Shown piece by piece: positions 25,195 through 33,271 of a stretch of 64,000 nt of DNA (within the stretch, counting starts at the first letter, position 1; each line of letters opens with the position of its first letter). The translations under genes and the position numbers were made by a program. A model generated the notes under the pieces. That model saw nothing but the letters and a program-made list of their open reading frames with translations. It was not told where the DNA came from and searched no databases. Source of the stretch: Marinospirillum sp031581385 (GTDB lineage: Bacteria; Pseudomonadota; Gammaproteobacteria; Pseudomonadales; Halomonadaceae); NCBI RefSeq assembly GCF_044810985.1, contig NZ_CP085242.1, positions 3,038,001-3,102,000 on the forward strand, read 5' to 3'.

Positions 25195-25648
25195 AACCAC
25201 TGAAAAACCAGCCTTGCCGGATAACCCCTTTATTGCCGAAATGCTGCGGCAGACCCGTGCCTTTGACAGCTATGGCGTTAATGAAGACCTGAACCAGTTC
25301 GAAATCATGCAGCCCTATGTGGTCACCAAAGAGCAGCGTCGGGATATGCCGATCATCGGCGACCCGGATGAAGAACTGATTGCCCGACTCAAGGCTTACT
25401 ACAGCGCTCTGGCGATGCGTATTGAAGCCGGTTGCGGAAAAATGGCCACACCCATGTTCAATATCAGCCATGAAGGCTTTGGTCGGGTGATTATCAGTGT
25501 CGGCAAGCTGATCGTGCTGGATCGCTCCTTGAGAGATGTGCACCGCTTTGGCTTTCCCAGCCTGGATAAAATGTGCGAAGAAGCAGACAAGTTGATCACT
25601 GCCGCCCTGAAGCTGGTGGAAACCTACCCGGATGCTGCAGAAGCCTGA
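25187..25648 (+). CDS. NifX-associated protein (DUF269)
   Basis: 153 residues. The sequence NPFIAEMLRQTRAFDSYGVN, then MPIIGDPDEELIARLKAYYSALAMRIEAGCGKMATPMFNISHEGFGRVIISVGKLIVLDR, is the DUF269 family found next to nifX in nearly all proteobacterial diazotrophs. The precise function is not known. Start ATG at 25187 overlaps the preceding gene by 8 bp. Confidence 0.95.
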   Translation: MTETTEKPALPDNPFIAEMLRQTRAFDSYGVNEDLNQFEIMQPYVVTKEQRRDMPIIGDPDEELIARLKAYYSALAMRIEAGCGKMATPMFNISHEGFGRVIISVGKLIVLDRSLRDVHRFGFPSLDKMCEEADKLITAALKLVETYPDAAEA

Positions 25649-25677
25649 TTTATAAAGATAGTGATGAGGAGAACCCC

Positions 25678-25893
25678 ATGACCCCTGAAGAGTTGAAAAA
25701 GCTCGATAAGGAAGTGCGTAAAGCCAAGCGCAGGGCCAGTGAAGCGGCCATGGAATTACATGACCTGGTTGAGGATGCTCTGCCGGGTGCCTATGAACAG
25801 TTGCCGGGCATCGCTGAAACCACCTATGCGGCCTGTAAAGCCTGGGATGAAGCCCGCCGGGAACTGGAAAAAGCCCAGGAGGAGACAGCCTGA
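25678..25893 (+). CDS. Small helical nif protein (DUF683 / CCE_0567 type)
   Basis: 71 residues from the ATG at 25678, which follows GAGGAGAACCCC. MTPEELKKLDKEVRKAKRRASEAAMELHDLVEDALP and the C-terminal CKAWDEARRELEKAQEE form two long helices, as in the DUF683 family, which is always near nifX and DUF269. Proposed roles involve metal or cluster handling; unproven. Its stop overlaps the fdxB start by 1 nt. Confidence 0.92.
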   Translation: MTPEELKKLDKEVRKAKRRASEAAMELHDLVEDALPGAYEQLPGIAETTYAACKAWDEARRELEKAQEETA

Positions 25894-26171
25894 TGAGTCA
25901 TTTGACCGGATTGACCCGTGGTGGTGAGGAGTGGACACCGACCTTCATTACCGCTTTGAATGAAGAAACCTGCATCGGTTGTGGTCGCTGCTTTAAAGTC
26001 TGTCCCAGAAATGTCTTTGATCTGGAAGAGCGTGAACCCGACGACGATGATGATGAAGATGATGTAATGAGCGTGATGGTGATAGCCGATGCCAGTGACT
26101 GCATCGGCTGTGCCTCCTGCGCGCGGGTATGTCCGAAAAACTGCCATACCCATGAGCCGCTGGCCGCTTAA
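25893..26171 (+). CDS. fdxB: Nif-specific ferredoxin III FdxB
   Basis: 92 residues. Motifs CIGCGRCFKVCP and CIGCASCARVCP bind two [4Fe-4S] clusters, separated by a long acidic insertion (EREPDDDDDEDD). This is the FdxB family at the end of nifENX operons; it is proposed to donate electrons in cofactor assembly. A strong terminator follows. Confidence 0.94.
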   Translation: MSHLTGLTRGGEEWTPTFITALNEETCIGCGRCFKVCPRNVFDLEEREPDDDDDEDDVMSVMVIADASDCIGCASCARVCPKNCHTHEPLAA

Positions 26172-26198
26172 GATTTGAGTGGGTGTAAGTAGCCTCTT

Positions 26199-26225
26199 GA
26201 GCCGGGAAATCCCGGCTCTTTTTTT
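26199..26225 (+). terminator. Rho-independent terminator after fdxB
   Basis: GAGCCGGG (26199-26206), loop AAAT, CCCGGCTC (26211-26218), then seven T. It ends the nifENX transcript; the A-run on the other side is absent, so it is one-directional. Confidence 0.92.
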
Positions 26226-26231
26226 GGCTTC

Positions 26232-28454
26232 CTAGGCCTGCTGAACGCTAGGTTCGTAAGCCGTCATATTGCTGGCCGTAAAGTTGCTGAAGAAGTTATT
26301 GGCCGCTTCTTCCTCTTCAGGAGGATATTGATAAAGAGGTTGTTCATCTTCTGCATCCTCTTCTTCTGACTCGTTAGCCACAAACGGACTGTCTTCCTTG
26401 TCTTCTTTGGAAGCAAAGGCAGTAACGAACTCACTGGTCTTCTCACTGGCCTTGGGTTCTTGCTCGGGCTTCTCCTCTTTCTCTTCCTTGGCAGCAAAGG
26501 AGTAGGGAATCTCTTTGGTGCTGGCCTCGGGATCTTTCAGGAGGGCCAGTACAGCCTTGTCCGTGGTGTTGGCCATACCCATGGCAGCCGTTGAAGTCTG
26601 GTTCAGCAATTGTTCCTGAGCTTTGGCTGCGACCTCCTGGGCTGAAACGGAGTTCTCAATCCGTTGGGAGCCTTGTTCCAGAGCCTGCGAATAGGTGCCA
26701 TTGCCCGCCATGATGGAACCCAGCTTGCTGATTCCGGCTTCCAGGTCATTACGCATACCCTGGATAAAGTCAGTGGCTTCCCGGGTTTTCTGGACAAGAT
26801 TTTGAGCTGCCTCTGAACTGGATAGCTGAACCGGCTGGCTGGCAGTCAGATCACTGGTCAGGATGTTTTTAAGCAGGTTGTCTTCAGTACCGGAAGTGGT
26901 GGTATCCCCGTTGGTGGTGTCAGTGCCGCTGCCGGTATTGCTGCCATTATCTGTGGTGGTTTCACCGGAGTCAGTTGTGTCGGTAGAGCTTCCAGTGTCT
27001 GAGGTTTCATCCTGGGAAGATTCAGTATCACCACCACTTGTACCACCATCCGTAGGCTCAGTGGTTGTGTCAGGATTCGGCGAAGCGGTCTGCTCGACAT
27101 TTTCCACATTCAGTGAGGTGTAATCCGGAGTGTAAATACCAAAATTCTGGAAGTTGCCCTTGGGGGTGGGTTCTTCCAGGTAATTGTAGCCCTGATTTTT
27201 TTGATCCTTACCATTACGGTTGAAAGTAACAGCCAGTTGTTCGTCACCCAGGGTTACATTAACAGGGCTGCCATTGCGCCATTCATCTTTATGGGAATAC
27301 GTGGAGTCAACGGAAGCAAGAACCCGTTCACCGTCCTCATTGGTGGTTACATCAAAGGAAACCTTGAAGCTGTATTCAACTTGCTTGCCATTGATGTCAA
27401 AAGTTTCGGAAATATACTGATGGTTGGTTTCGCCAACAGTGGCCCCTTCCAGATCCAGACGGCTGGCCAGCTCATCCGTTGGCGTGATATTTTTCCCTTG
27501 TTTTTCAATCATCTGGTTCCAGAAACTGCTCATGGCCTCAGCGGTTTCAGCACCCACCACCAGTTCACCATTGTCATTGACTTCCCAACCAAAGGTGGCG
27601 GCAATCTCTTCATTGGTGGTGATTTCCGAGACGCTGGTCACCGTTTGGGTATCGCCGCTGGTCGTACCGTTGCCGGTATCGCCAGTTGAAGTGTCTCCGG
27701 TGGATGTATCTCCAGCCGAAGTATCCGTGTCCTCATTCGGGGAAGTGGTGGTATCCGTGGAGCTGTCATCATCAGCATCAGTCGTGCTGGTATTGGTTTC
27801 AGTCGTACCGGAGCTGGTGTCCGTACTGCTTTCGTTGGTCGAGCTGGTGTCGGAAGAAGATGAGGAAGTATTTGTGGAAGAGGAGCTGCTGGAAGAGGTG
27901 GTACTGGACTCCAGGCGCCCCAGTATACCTTGTTCAAAGCCTAGAGAGAGACGGCTGATTTCCTGGGAGTGAGGGCCAACCTGAAAACTGGTGCTGGCGG
28001 CATCCTGACTCAGCAGTTGCTGCCCCTTGTAGTCAGTGGTTTCTGTGATGCGCTGGATATCCTGCAATAAGGAATTGGCTTCTTTTTGCAGGCTCTCTCT
28101 GTCCTTCTGGGAGTAACGCGGGTCGGAGGCAGTTTCAGCCAGTTGGCCCAGGCGTTCCAGATTCTTTTGAATCTGATCCAGGCCACTGTCCGCCTTGTGC
28201 AGCATCGACAGGCCATCGCCCATGTTGCGTCTGGCTGCACCCAGGCTGCGAATGTTTTGCTGGAAGCCATCTTTGCCATGAAAATCAACCGGAGAAGGTC
28301 GGGAAGAATCACGCAACCCGGAAGCCAGTCGTTGCAGAATGCTGGTTTCCTCTTTCTGCTTGAACGGGCTGCGGATTGAATTCTGGTGATCTCTGTTACC
28401 GGTTACAGATTGAATAATGGTTGATGTTAGCTCAGGGTTTGAGTCCAGCGACAT
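26232..28454 (-). CDS. Flagellin-like protein with novel insert and acidic tail
   Basis: 740 residues, no cysteine seen, no signal peptide or transmembrane helix. Residues 35-175 match the flagellin N-terminal D0/D1 domain (ILQRLASGLR, NIRSLGAARRNMGDGLSMLHKADSGLDQI, the ANSLLQDIQRITETTDYKGQQLL block, FQVGPHSQE). Residues 530-640 match the flagellin C-terminal helices (QALEQGSQRIENSVSAQEVAAKAQEQLL, ANTTDKAVLALL). Between them are a Ser/Thr/Asp linker (182-275), a likely beta-rich domain of no known family (276-455) and a second Thr/Asp/Gly linker (456-525). About 100 acidic residues follow the point where flagellins end. The ATG at 28454 has GAGGGATC upstream. No sigma-28 or full sigma-54 promoter was found. 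It lies inside the nif cluster on the opposite strand. Confidence 0.75.
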   Translation of the reverse strand: MSLDSNPELTSTIIQSVTGNRDHQNSIRSPFKQKEETSILQRLASGLRDSSRPSPVDFHGKDGFQQNIRSLGAARRNMGDGLSMLHKADSGLDQIQKNLERLGQLAETASDPRYSQKDRESLQKEANSLLQDIQRITETTDYKGQQLLSQDAASTSFQVGPHSQEISRLSLGFEQGILGRLESSTTSSSSSSSTNTSSSSSDTSSTNESSTDTSSGTTETNTSTTDADDDSSTDTTTSPNEDTDTSAGDTSTGDTSTGDTGNGTTSGDTQTVTSVSEITTNEEIAATFGWEVNDNGELVVGAETAEAMSSFWNQMIEKQGKNITPTDELASRLDLEGATVGETNHQYISETFDINGKQVEYSFKVSFDVTTNEDGERVLASVDSTYSHKDEWRNGSPVNVTLGDEQLAVTFNRNGKDQKNQGYNYLEEPTPKGNFQNFGIYTPDYTSLNVENVEQTASPNPDTTTEPTDGGTSGGDTESSQDETSDTGSSTDTTDSGETTTDNGSNTGSGTDTTNGDTTTSGTEDNLLKNILTSDLTASQPVQLSSSEAAQNLVQKTREATDFIQGMRNDLEAGISKLGSIMAGNGTYSQALEQGSQRIENSVSAQEVAAKAQEQLLNQTSTAAMGMANTTDKAVLALLKDPEASTKEIPYSFAAKEEKEEKPEQEPKASEKTSEFVTAFASKEDKEDSPFVANESEEEDAEDEQPLYQYPPEEEEAANNFFSNFTASNMTAYEPSVQQA

Positions 28455-28510
28455 TTTTGATCCCTCATCTGCGCAATAATTATTAATTTTGTAATCAGCA
28501 AGTAGGAAGA

Positions 28511-28550
28511 TGTTAACCCTTATTCAAATGTGGTTAAAGGTGGTTAATAA
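28511..28550. repeat. TGGTTAA/GTTAACC motif cluster
   Basis: Two direct copies, TGGTTAAAGG and TGGTTAATAA (28531-28550), lie in tandem with a 10-bp period, and an inverted copy TGTTAACC is at 28511-28518. They are 60-100 bp upstream of the flagellin-like gene. The spacing of one helical turn suggests protein binding; the factor is unknown. The 340-bp gap 28455-28794 contains no gene. Confidence 0.35.
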
Positions 28551-28612
28551 ATCTTTTTTTGATGAAGAGCAACTAAACCGCAAATAATGTGCGGCTTTGC
28601 CAAGAGCCTCCT

Positions 28613-28628
28613 TGTATCAAACCTGACA
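28613..28628. promoter_or_regulatory. NifA site upstream of iscA(nif)
   Basis: TGTATCAAACCTGACA fits TGT-N10-ACA, about 100 bp upstream of the -24 element at 28721. Confidence 0.82.
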
Positions 28629-28720
28629 AAACTCTCCGGGCGTACTTTTCTGAACAAGCATTCAGGCTTTTAAGACAATTAAAGTTGATCTTAATCAGTG
28701 GCTTATAGATTGCGTTTGTT

Positions 28721-28736
28721 TGGCACACCCCTTGCG
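28721..28736 (+). promoter_or_regulatory. Sigma-54 promoter of iscA(nif)-nifUSVWZM
   Basis: TGGCACACCCCTTGCG is a full-consensus -24/-12 element 59 bp upstream of the iscA(nif) ATG. Confidence 0.92.
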
Positions 28737-28794
28737 ATCTTCAGGGCAGAGCAACAGTTTCTGTTGCCTTTCAACTGTTTTCTGGAGGTTCTTC

Positions 28795-29118
28795 ATGGTC
28801 ACTTTGACTCCGAGCGCGCAACAAGCCATCGGCCGTTTTATCCAGCAGGCCGGGGTGGCTGTTGCCGGTTTGCGCATTTCCGTTTCCGATGGCGGCTGTT
28901 CCGGCCACAAATACGCCATGCAATTGGAGACTCAGGCTGCACCTGGTGATCAACAACTGAACTTGGGTGATGTCACCCTGCTGGTGGATGCCGAAAGTGC
29001 CCCGCTGCTGGAAGGCTGTACGGTGGATTTTGTCGAGAGCCTGGAAGAAAGCGGCTTCAAGTTTGAAAACCCCAATGCCAAGGCTGCCTGCAACTGCGGC
29101 AAGTCTTTTGCAGCCTGA
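28795..29118 (+). CDS. iscA: Nif-type IscA Fe-S carrier
   Basis: 107 residues from the ATG at 28795, which follows TGGAGGTTCTTC. A-type carrier fold: LTPSAQQAIGRFIQQ, GLRISVSDGGCSGHKYAMQL and the C-terminal CNCGKSF, giving the three conserved cysteines. The Nif-specific IscA paralogue sits before nifU and carries Fe-S clusters or iron for nitrogenase maturation. Confidence 0.93.
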   Translation: MVTLTPSAQQAIGRFIQQAGVAVAGLRISVSDGGCSGHKYAMQLETQAAPGDQQLNLGDVTLLVDAESAPLLEGCTVDFVESLEESGFKFENPNAKAACNCGKSFAA

Positions 29119-29132
29119 GGAGGGTAGCGATC

Positions 29133-30080
29133 ATGTGGAATTATTCCGAGAAGGTTCAGGAGCATTTCTTCAACCCACGCAATGCCGGTGAGCTGGAGGA
29201 AGCCAATGGCATTGGTGATGTCGGTTCTCTGTCCTGCGGCGATGCCTTGCGCCTGATGCTGAAAGTGGATGAAAAGACGGACACCATACTGGAGGCTCGT
29301 TTCCAGACGTTTGGTTGTGGTTCAGCCATAGCCTCTTCGTCCGCCCTGACAGAAATCATCAAGGGCAAAACGCTGGATGAAGCCCTGCAGGTCAGTAATC
29401 AGGAGATCGCTGATTATCTGGATGGTCTGCCCCCGGAAAAAATGCATTGTTCGGTGATGGGCCGTGAAGCCCTGCAGGCTGCCATTGCCAATTATCGCGG
29501 CGAAGAATGGCATGACGATCATGAAGAGGGTGCGCTGGTGTGCAAGTGCTTTGCCATTGATGAAGTCATGATTGAAGACACCATTCGTGCCAATAACCTC
29601 AGCAGCGTGGAAGAAGTCACCAACTACACCAAGGCAGGTGGCGGTTGCTCCGCCTGCCATGAAGGGATTGAAGAAATTCTCGGCAAGGTGCTGGCTGAGC
29701 GGGGTGAGGTTTTCAGTGCCGGAGGTGCTACCCAGGTGGCGGCGGATGCCGAAGCGGCTCTGACCCAGATAGAAATGCCGGAACTGCCCGCTGAAGCTGC
29801 ACCTGCAGCCAGTGGCCCCAAACTCACCAACCTGCAGCGTATTCGCAAGATCGAAGAAGTGATCGAGCGGGCGCGTCCAGCCCTGCAGCGTGACCGCGGT
29901 GATATTGAGCTTTTGGATGTCGATGGCCGCAAGGTTTACGTCAAGCTGACCGGAGCCTGCAGTGGTTGCCAGATGGCCAGCATGACTCTGACCGGCATTC
30001 AGCAGCAGATGATGGAAGAGCTGAAAGAATTTGTACAACTGGTGCCTGTCAGTAAAGCACCGGCCAGTATGGGAGCCTGA
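29133..30080 (+). CDS. nifU: NifU, nitrogenase Fe-S cluster scaffold
   Basis: 315 residues with three parts: an IscU-like N-terminal domain (MWNYSEKVQEHFFNPRNAGELE, FGCGSAIASSS, MHCSVMGREAL), a central [2Fe-2S] domain (CKCFAIDE ... AGGGCSACHEG) and a C-terminal Nfu-like domain with CSGCQMA. Works with NifS to build [4Fe-4S] clusters for NifH and NifB. ATG at 29133. Confidence 0.98.
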   Translation: MWNYSEKVQEHFFNPRNAGELEEANGIGDVGSLSCGDALRLMLKVDEKTDTILEARFQTFGCGSAIASSSALTEIIKGKTLDEALQVSNQEIADYLDGLPPEKMHCSVMGREALQAAIANYRGEEWHDDHEEGALVCKCFAIDEVMIEDTIRANNLSSVEEVTNYTKAGGGCSACHEGIEEILGKVLAERGEVFSAGGATQVAADAEAALTQIEMPELPAEAAPAASGPKLTNLQRIRKIEEVIERARPALQRDRGDIELLDVDGRKVYVKLTGACSGCQMASMTLTGIQQQMMEELKEFVQLVPVSKAPASMGA

Positions 30081-30083
30081 ACC

Positions 30084-31283
30084 ATGGATACTATTTATTT
30101 GGACAACAACGCCACCACCCAGGTTGACCCTGCTGTTGTCGAAGCCCTGCTGCCTTATTTGACCGAGCAGTTTGGCAACCCCTCTTCCCTGCACAGCTAT
30201 GGCAACCGGGTGGGCCTGGCCCTGAAAACAGCCCGCCAGCAGGTTCAGTCCCTGCTGGGTGCCGAACATGACAGTGAAATCGTCTTTACTTCCTGCGGGA
30301 CGGAAAGCGATTCCACGGCCATTCTTTCGGCTTTGAAAGCCCAGCCTGATCGCCGTGAAATCATCACCACCGTGGTTGAACATCCAGCGGTGCTGGCGCT
30401 GTGTGAATACCTGGAAAAAGATGGCTACACGGTTCATTACCTGAAGGTGGACGGCAAGGGGCGGCTGGATCTGGAGGAGTATCTAAGCCTGCTCAGTGAT
30501 CAAGTGGCTATCGTCAGTGTGATGTGGGCCAACAATGAAACCGGTACGATTTTCCCGGTTGAGCAGATGGCGGAAATGGCCTGGGAAGCCGGGGTCATGT
30601 TTCATACCGATGCGGTTCAGGCGGTAGGTAAAATCCCCATGAACCTGAAAAACACCAAAATCGATCTCTTGAGTCTTTCCGGCCATAAATTACACGCCCC
30701 CAAGGGCATCGGGGTGCTTTACCTGCGTCGTGGAACCCGCTTTCGCCCCTTGCTGCGCGGGGGGCACCAGGAACGCGGCCGTCGTGCCGGAACCGAGAAC
30801 TCGGCTTCCATTGTTGCTCTGGGCAAGGCTGCGGAAATGGCTGAAGCTGCGCTTGAGTATGAAAACACCCAGGTTAAATATTTGCGAGACAAGCTGGAGC
30901 AGGGAATCCTGTCTCGCGTCAACTATGCCTTTGCCACGGGTGATGTGGAAAACCGCTTGCCCAATACCAGTGATATTGCCTTTGAGTATATTGAAGGTGA
31001 ATCCATTCTGCTGCTGCTCAATAAGTTCGGCATAGCAGCATCCAGTGGTTCGGCCTGCACCTCCGGTTCCCTGGAGCCTTCCCATGTGATGCGGGCCATG
31101 GGACTGCCCTATACAGCGGCCCATGGCACGGTGCGCTTTTCTCTGTCGCGCTACACCACGGAAGCAGAAATTGACCGGGTGATTGAGGTTGTTCCCGGCA
31201 TCATAGAACAACTGCGCAAGCTGTCGCCCTACTGGAAGGAAGGTGCTCCGGTTGCAGAAGCCTTTGATCCGGCCTATGCCTGA
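30084..31283 (+). CDS. nifS: NifS cysteine desulfurase
   Basis: 399 residues. PLP enzyme that takes sulfur from cysteine for NifU. Visible: MDTIYLDNNATTQVDPAVVEALLPY, the PLP-Lys in SLSGHKLHAPKG, and the active-site Cys loop SSGSACTSGSLEPSHVM. Start ATG at 30084 is 3 bp after nifU. Confidence 0.98.
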   Translation: MDTIYLDNNATTQVDPAVVEALLPYLTEQFGNPSSLHSYGNRVGLALKTARQQVQSLLGAEHDSEIVFTSCGTESDSTAILSALKAQPDRREIITTVVEHPAVLALCEYLEKDGYTVHYLKVDGKGRLDLEEYLSLLSDQVAIVSVMWANNETGTIFPVEQMAEMAWEAGVMFHTDAVQAVGKIPMNLKNTKIDLLSLSGHKLHAPKGIGVLYLRRGTRFRPLLRGGHQERGRRAGTENSASIVALGKAAEMAEAALEYENTQVKYLRDKLEQGILSRVNYAFATGDVENRLPNTSDIAFEYIEGESILLLLNKFGIAASSGSACTSGSLEPSHVMRAMGLPYTAAHGTVRFSLSRYTTEAEIDRVIEVVPGIIEQLRKLSPYWKEGAPVAEAFDPAYA

Positions 31284-31293
31284 GGTGATGGCC

Positions 31294-32439
31294 ATGCAGA
31301 GATCCATCGTCATAGATGACACCACCCTGAGAGATGGTGAGCAGACCGCCGGTGTGGCCTTTTCCCTGGAAGAGAAATGCGCCATTGCCCAGCAACTGGA
31401 TGCGCTGGGCGTGCCCGAACTGGAAGTCGGGATTCCGCCCATGGGTGAAGTGGAAAGAGAGGATATCCGCAGCCTAGCCAGCCTGGGACTGAAGGCTGAT
31501 CTGGTGGCTTGGTGCCGAATGCATCCGGCGGACATCCAGGCCAGCAAGGGTCTGCCCATTCAACTGCTGGATCTCTCCATCGCCTCTTCGGATCTGCACA
31601 TCGAGCGTAAGCTGGGTAAAAGCCGTGACTGGGTTCTGGAGCAGATCACAAATCTGGTTCCGCTGGCGCTGGATCAGGGTTTTCGGGTGATTCTGGGTTG
31701 CGAGGATGCTTCACGTGCTGATCCTGATTTTCTGCTGCAACTGGCCGAAACCGCCCAACGGGCGGGCGCCAGTCGTCTGAGGTTTGCCGATACCCTGGGC
31801 ATCATGGAGCCTTTTGGGGTGTATGAGTGCCTGTCACGGCTGGCTGCGAATATGGACCTGGAGCTGGAAATGCACGCCCATGATGACCTGGGTTTGGCTA
31901 CGGCCAACAGTCTGGCTGCTGCGCGTGCCGGAGCCACTCACATCAATACTACGGTGAATGGTTTGGGTGAACGCGCCGGAAATGCCGCTCTGGAAGAAGT
32001 GGTACTGGGGTTGCGTCAGCTTTATGGCCTGGAAACCGGCATCAGCCTGCATGCTTTCCCGGAATTATCACAACTGGTTGCCGAAGCGTCCGGGCGTCCG
32101 GTCAGTTGGCAGAAAAGTCTGGTGGGTGAGGGGGTGTTCACTCACGAAGCCGGTATTCATGTTGATGGCTTGCTCAAGGACCCCCTGACCTATCAAGGCG
32201 TGGACCCGGCTCTACTGGGGCGCAGTCATCAACTGGTGCTGGGTAAACACTCCGGCAGCAAGGCCGTACAGGCTTCCTTTGCACGTCTGGGCGTTGCTAT
32301 CACCCCCCAGCAGGCCAGTGATCTTTTGCCTTCCATTCGTCAGTGGATGAGTGCTCACAAGCAACCTCTGGCCGATGGTCAGCTACTGACCTTTTATCAA
32401 CAACTGCAAGCTCCCGGCCTTCAGGCCAAGGCTTGCTGA
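31294..32439 (+). CDS. nifV: NifV homocitrate synthase
   Basis: 381 residues from the ATG at 31294, which follows GAGGTG at 31282-31287 with 6-nt spacing; the frame is open upstream but those methionines lie in nifS. VIDDTTLRDGEQTAGVAFSLEEK and the metal-site HAHDDLGLATANSLAA are typical. It makes the homocitrate ligand of FeMo-co from acetyl-CoA and 2-oxoglutarate. Confidence 0.97.
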   Translation: MQRSIVIDDTTLRDGEQTAGVAFSLEEKCAIAQQLDALGVPELEVGIPPMGEVEREDIRSLASLGLKADLVAWCRMHPADIQASKGLPIQLLDLSIASSDLHIERKLGKSRDWVLEQITNLVPLALDQGFRVILGCEDASRADPDFLLQLAETAQRAGASRLRFADTLGIMEPFGVYECLSRLAANMDLELEMHAHDDLGLATANSLAAARAGATHINTTVNGLGERAGNAALEEVVLGLRQLYGLETGISLHAFPELSQLVAEASGRPVSWQKSLVGEGVFTHEAGIHVDGLLKDPLTYQGVDPALLGRSHQLVLGKHSGSKAVQASFARLGVAITPQQASDLLPSIRQWMSAHKQPLADGQLLTFYQQLQAPGLQAKAC

Positions 32440-32456
32440 AATCTCTGGAGACTGCC

Positions 32457-32804
32457 ATGACCAGCAACGAATTACTTTATCTGGATGAGGAGCAGGAAGA
32501 AGCTCTGGAGGAGCTGGAAAGCGCTGAAGACTTTCTGAGCTTCTTTGGCGTGGATTATGATCCCAGCATCGTTCAGGTCAACCGTCTGCATATTCTGCAA
32601 CGTTTTCACAACTATCTGGCTCAACAACAGACTGGCTTGCCGACCACTTCGGAAGCCCGCTTTGCCTTTTATCAGCACCTGCTGACTCAAGCTTATCAAA
32701 GCTTTGTGGGCTCTTCGGCCCAGCAGGAAAAGGTATTGAAAATTTTCAAAAGAGGCCAGCCGGGCAGTGGTTTTGTCTCTCTGGGATCCATTGGAGGTGC
32801 CTGA
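32457..32804 (+). CDS. nifW: NifW nitrogenase-stabilising protein
   Basis: 115 residues from the ATG at 32457 (TGGAGACTGCC upstream). ESAEDFLSFFGVDYDPSIVQVNRLHILQRFHNYL is the NifW signature. It is thought to help maturation or oxygen protection of the MoFe protein. Stop overlaps the nifZ ATG by 1 nt. Confidence 0.95.
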   Translation: MTSNELLYLDEEQEEALEELESAEDFLSFFGVDYDPSIVQVNRLHILQRFHNYLAQQQTGLPTTSEARFAFYQHLLTQAYQSFVGSSAQQEKVLKIFKRGQPGSGFVSLGSIGGA

Positions 32805-33271
32805 TGCAACCGATTTTTGACTATGGCGATGAAGTGCGCGTTACCCGAAATCTGCGCAATGATGGCAGCTTTCCCGGCAAGGACAAGGGCGATCTTTTGA
32901 TCCGCCGCGGGCAGGTGGGCCATGTACGCAATATCGGCACCTTTCTGCAGGATCAGATTATTTATACCGTGCACTTCATTGAGGAAGACCTGCAGGTGGG
33001 CTGTCGTGAAGAAGAGCTGCTGGCCGCCAGTGCCCCCTGGGTGCCCAGCCGTTTTGAAAACCGCGATAAGGTGATTTCCCGTCTGGGTTTGTCACTGCGC
33101 GGTGAGGTGGTGGTGGAACCCGGTGGTGAAGGAGAAATCCTCAAGGTGTATCGGGATGATCCTGCCGGGGTTTACTACCATGTTCTCTTTCCCGGCCATG
33201 TGCTGGCCGTTCCTGAAAGCGCTTTGTTAAGCCCTGAAGAAGAGGGGCAGGTGGTGGATCATGTCTCTTGA
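32804..33271 (+). CDS. nifZ: NifZ, P-cluster maturation protein
   Basis: 155 residues. Two NifZ repeats are visible: FDYGDEVRVTRNLRNDGSFPGKDKGDLLIRRGQVGHVRNIGTFLQDQIIYTVHF and the second part GLSLRGEVVVEPGGEGEILKVYRDDPAGVYYHVLFPG. NifZ assists formation of the second P-cluster in NifDK. Overlaps nifM by 11 bp. Confidence 0.95.
   Translation: MQPIFDYGDEVRVTRNLRNDGSFPGKDKGDLLIRRGQVGHVRNIGTFLQDQIIYTVHFIEEDLQVGCREEELLAASAPWVPSRFENRDKVISRLGLSLRGEVVVEPGGEGEILKVYRDDPAGVYYHVLFPGHVLAVPESALLSPEEEGQVVDHVS

Noticed and set aside
26931..27900. CRISPR-like or tandem repeat array
   Set aside because: The repetitive DNA is Ser/Thr/Asp codon bias in the linkers of the flagellin-like protein, without regular repeat-spacer units.
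28580..28595. Sigma-54 promoter for the flagellin-like gene (CCGCACATTATTTGCG on the minus strand)
   Set aside because: The -24 GG is replaced by CG and the nearest NifA site is only about 20 bp away; the element also forms a simple palindrome.
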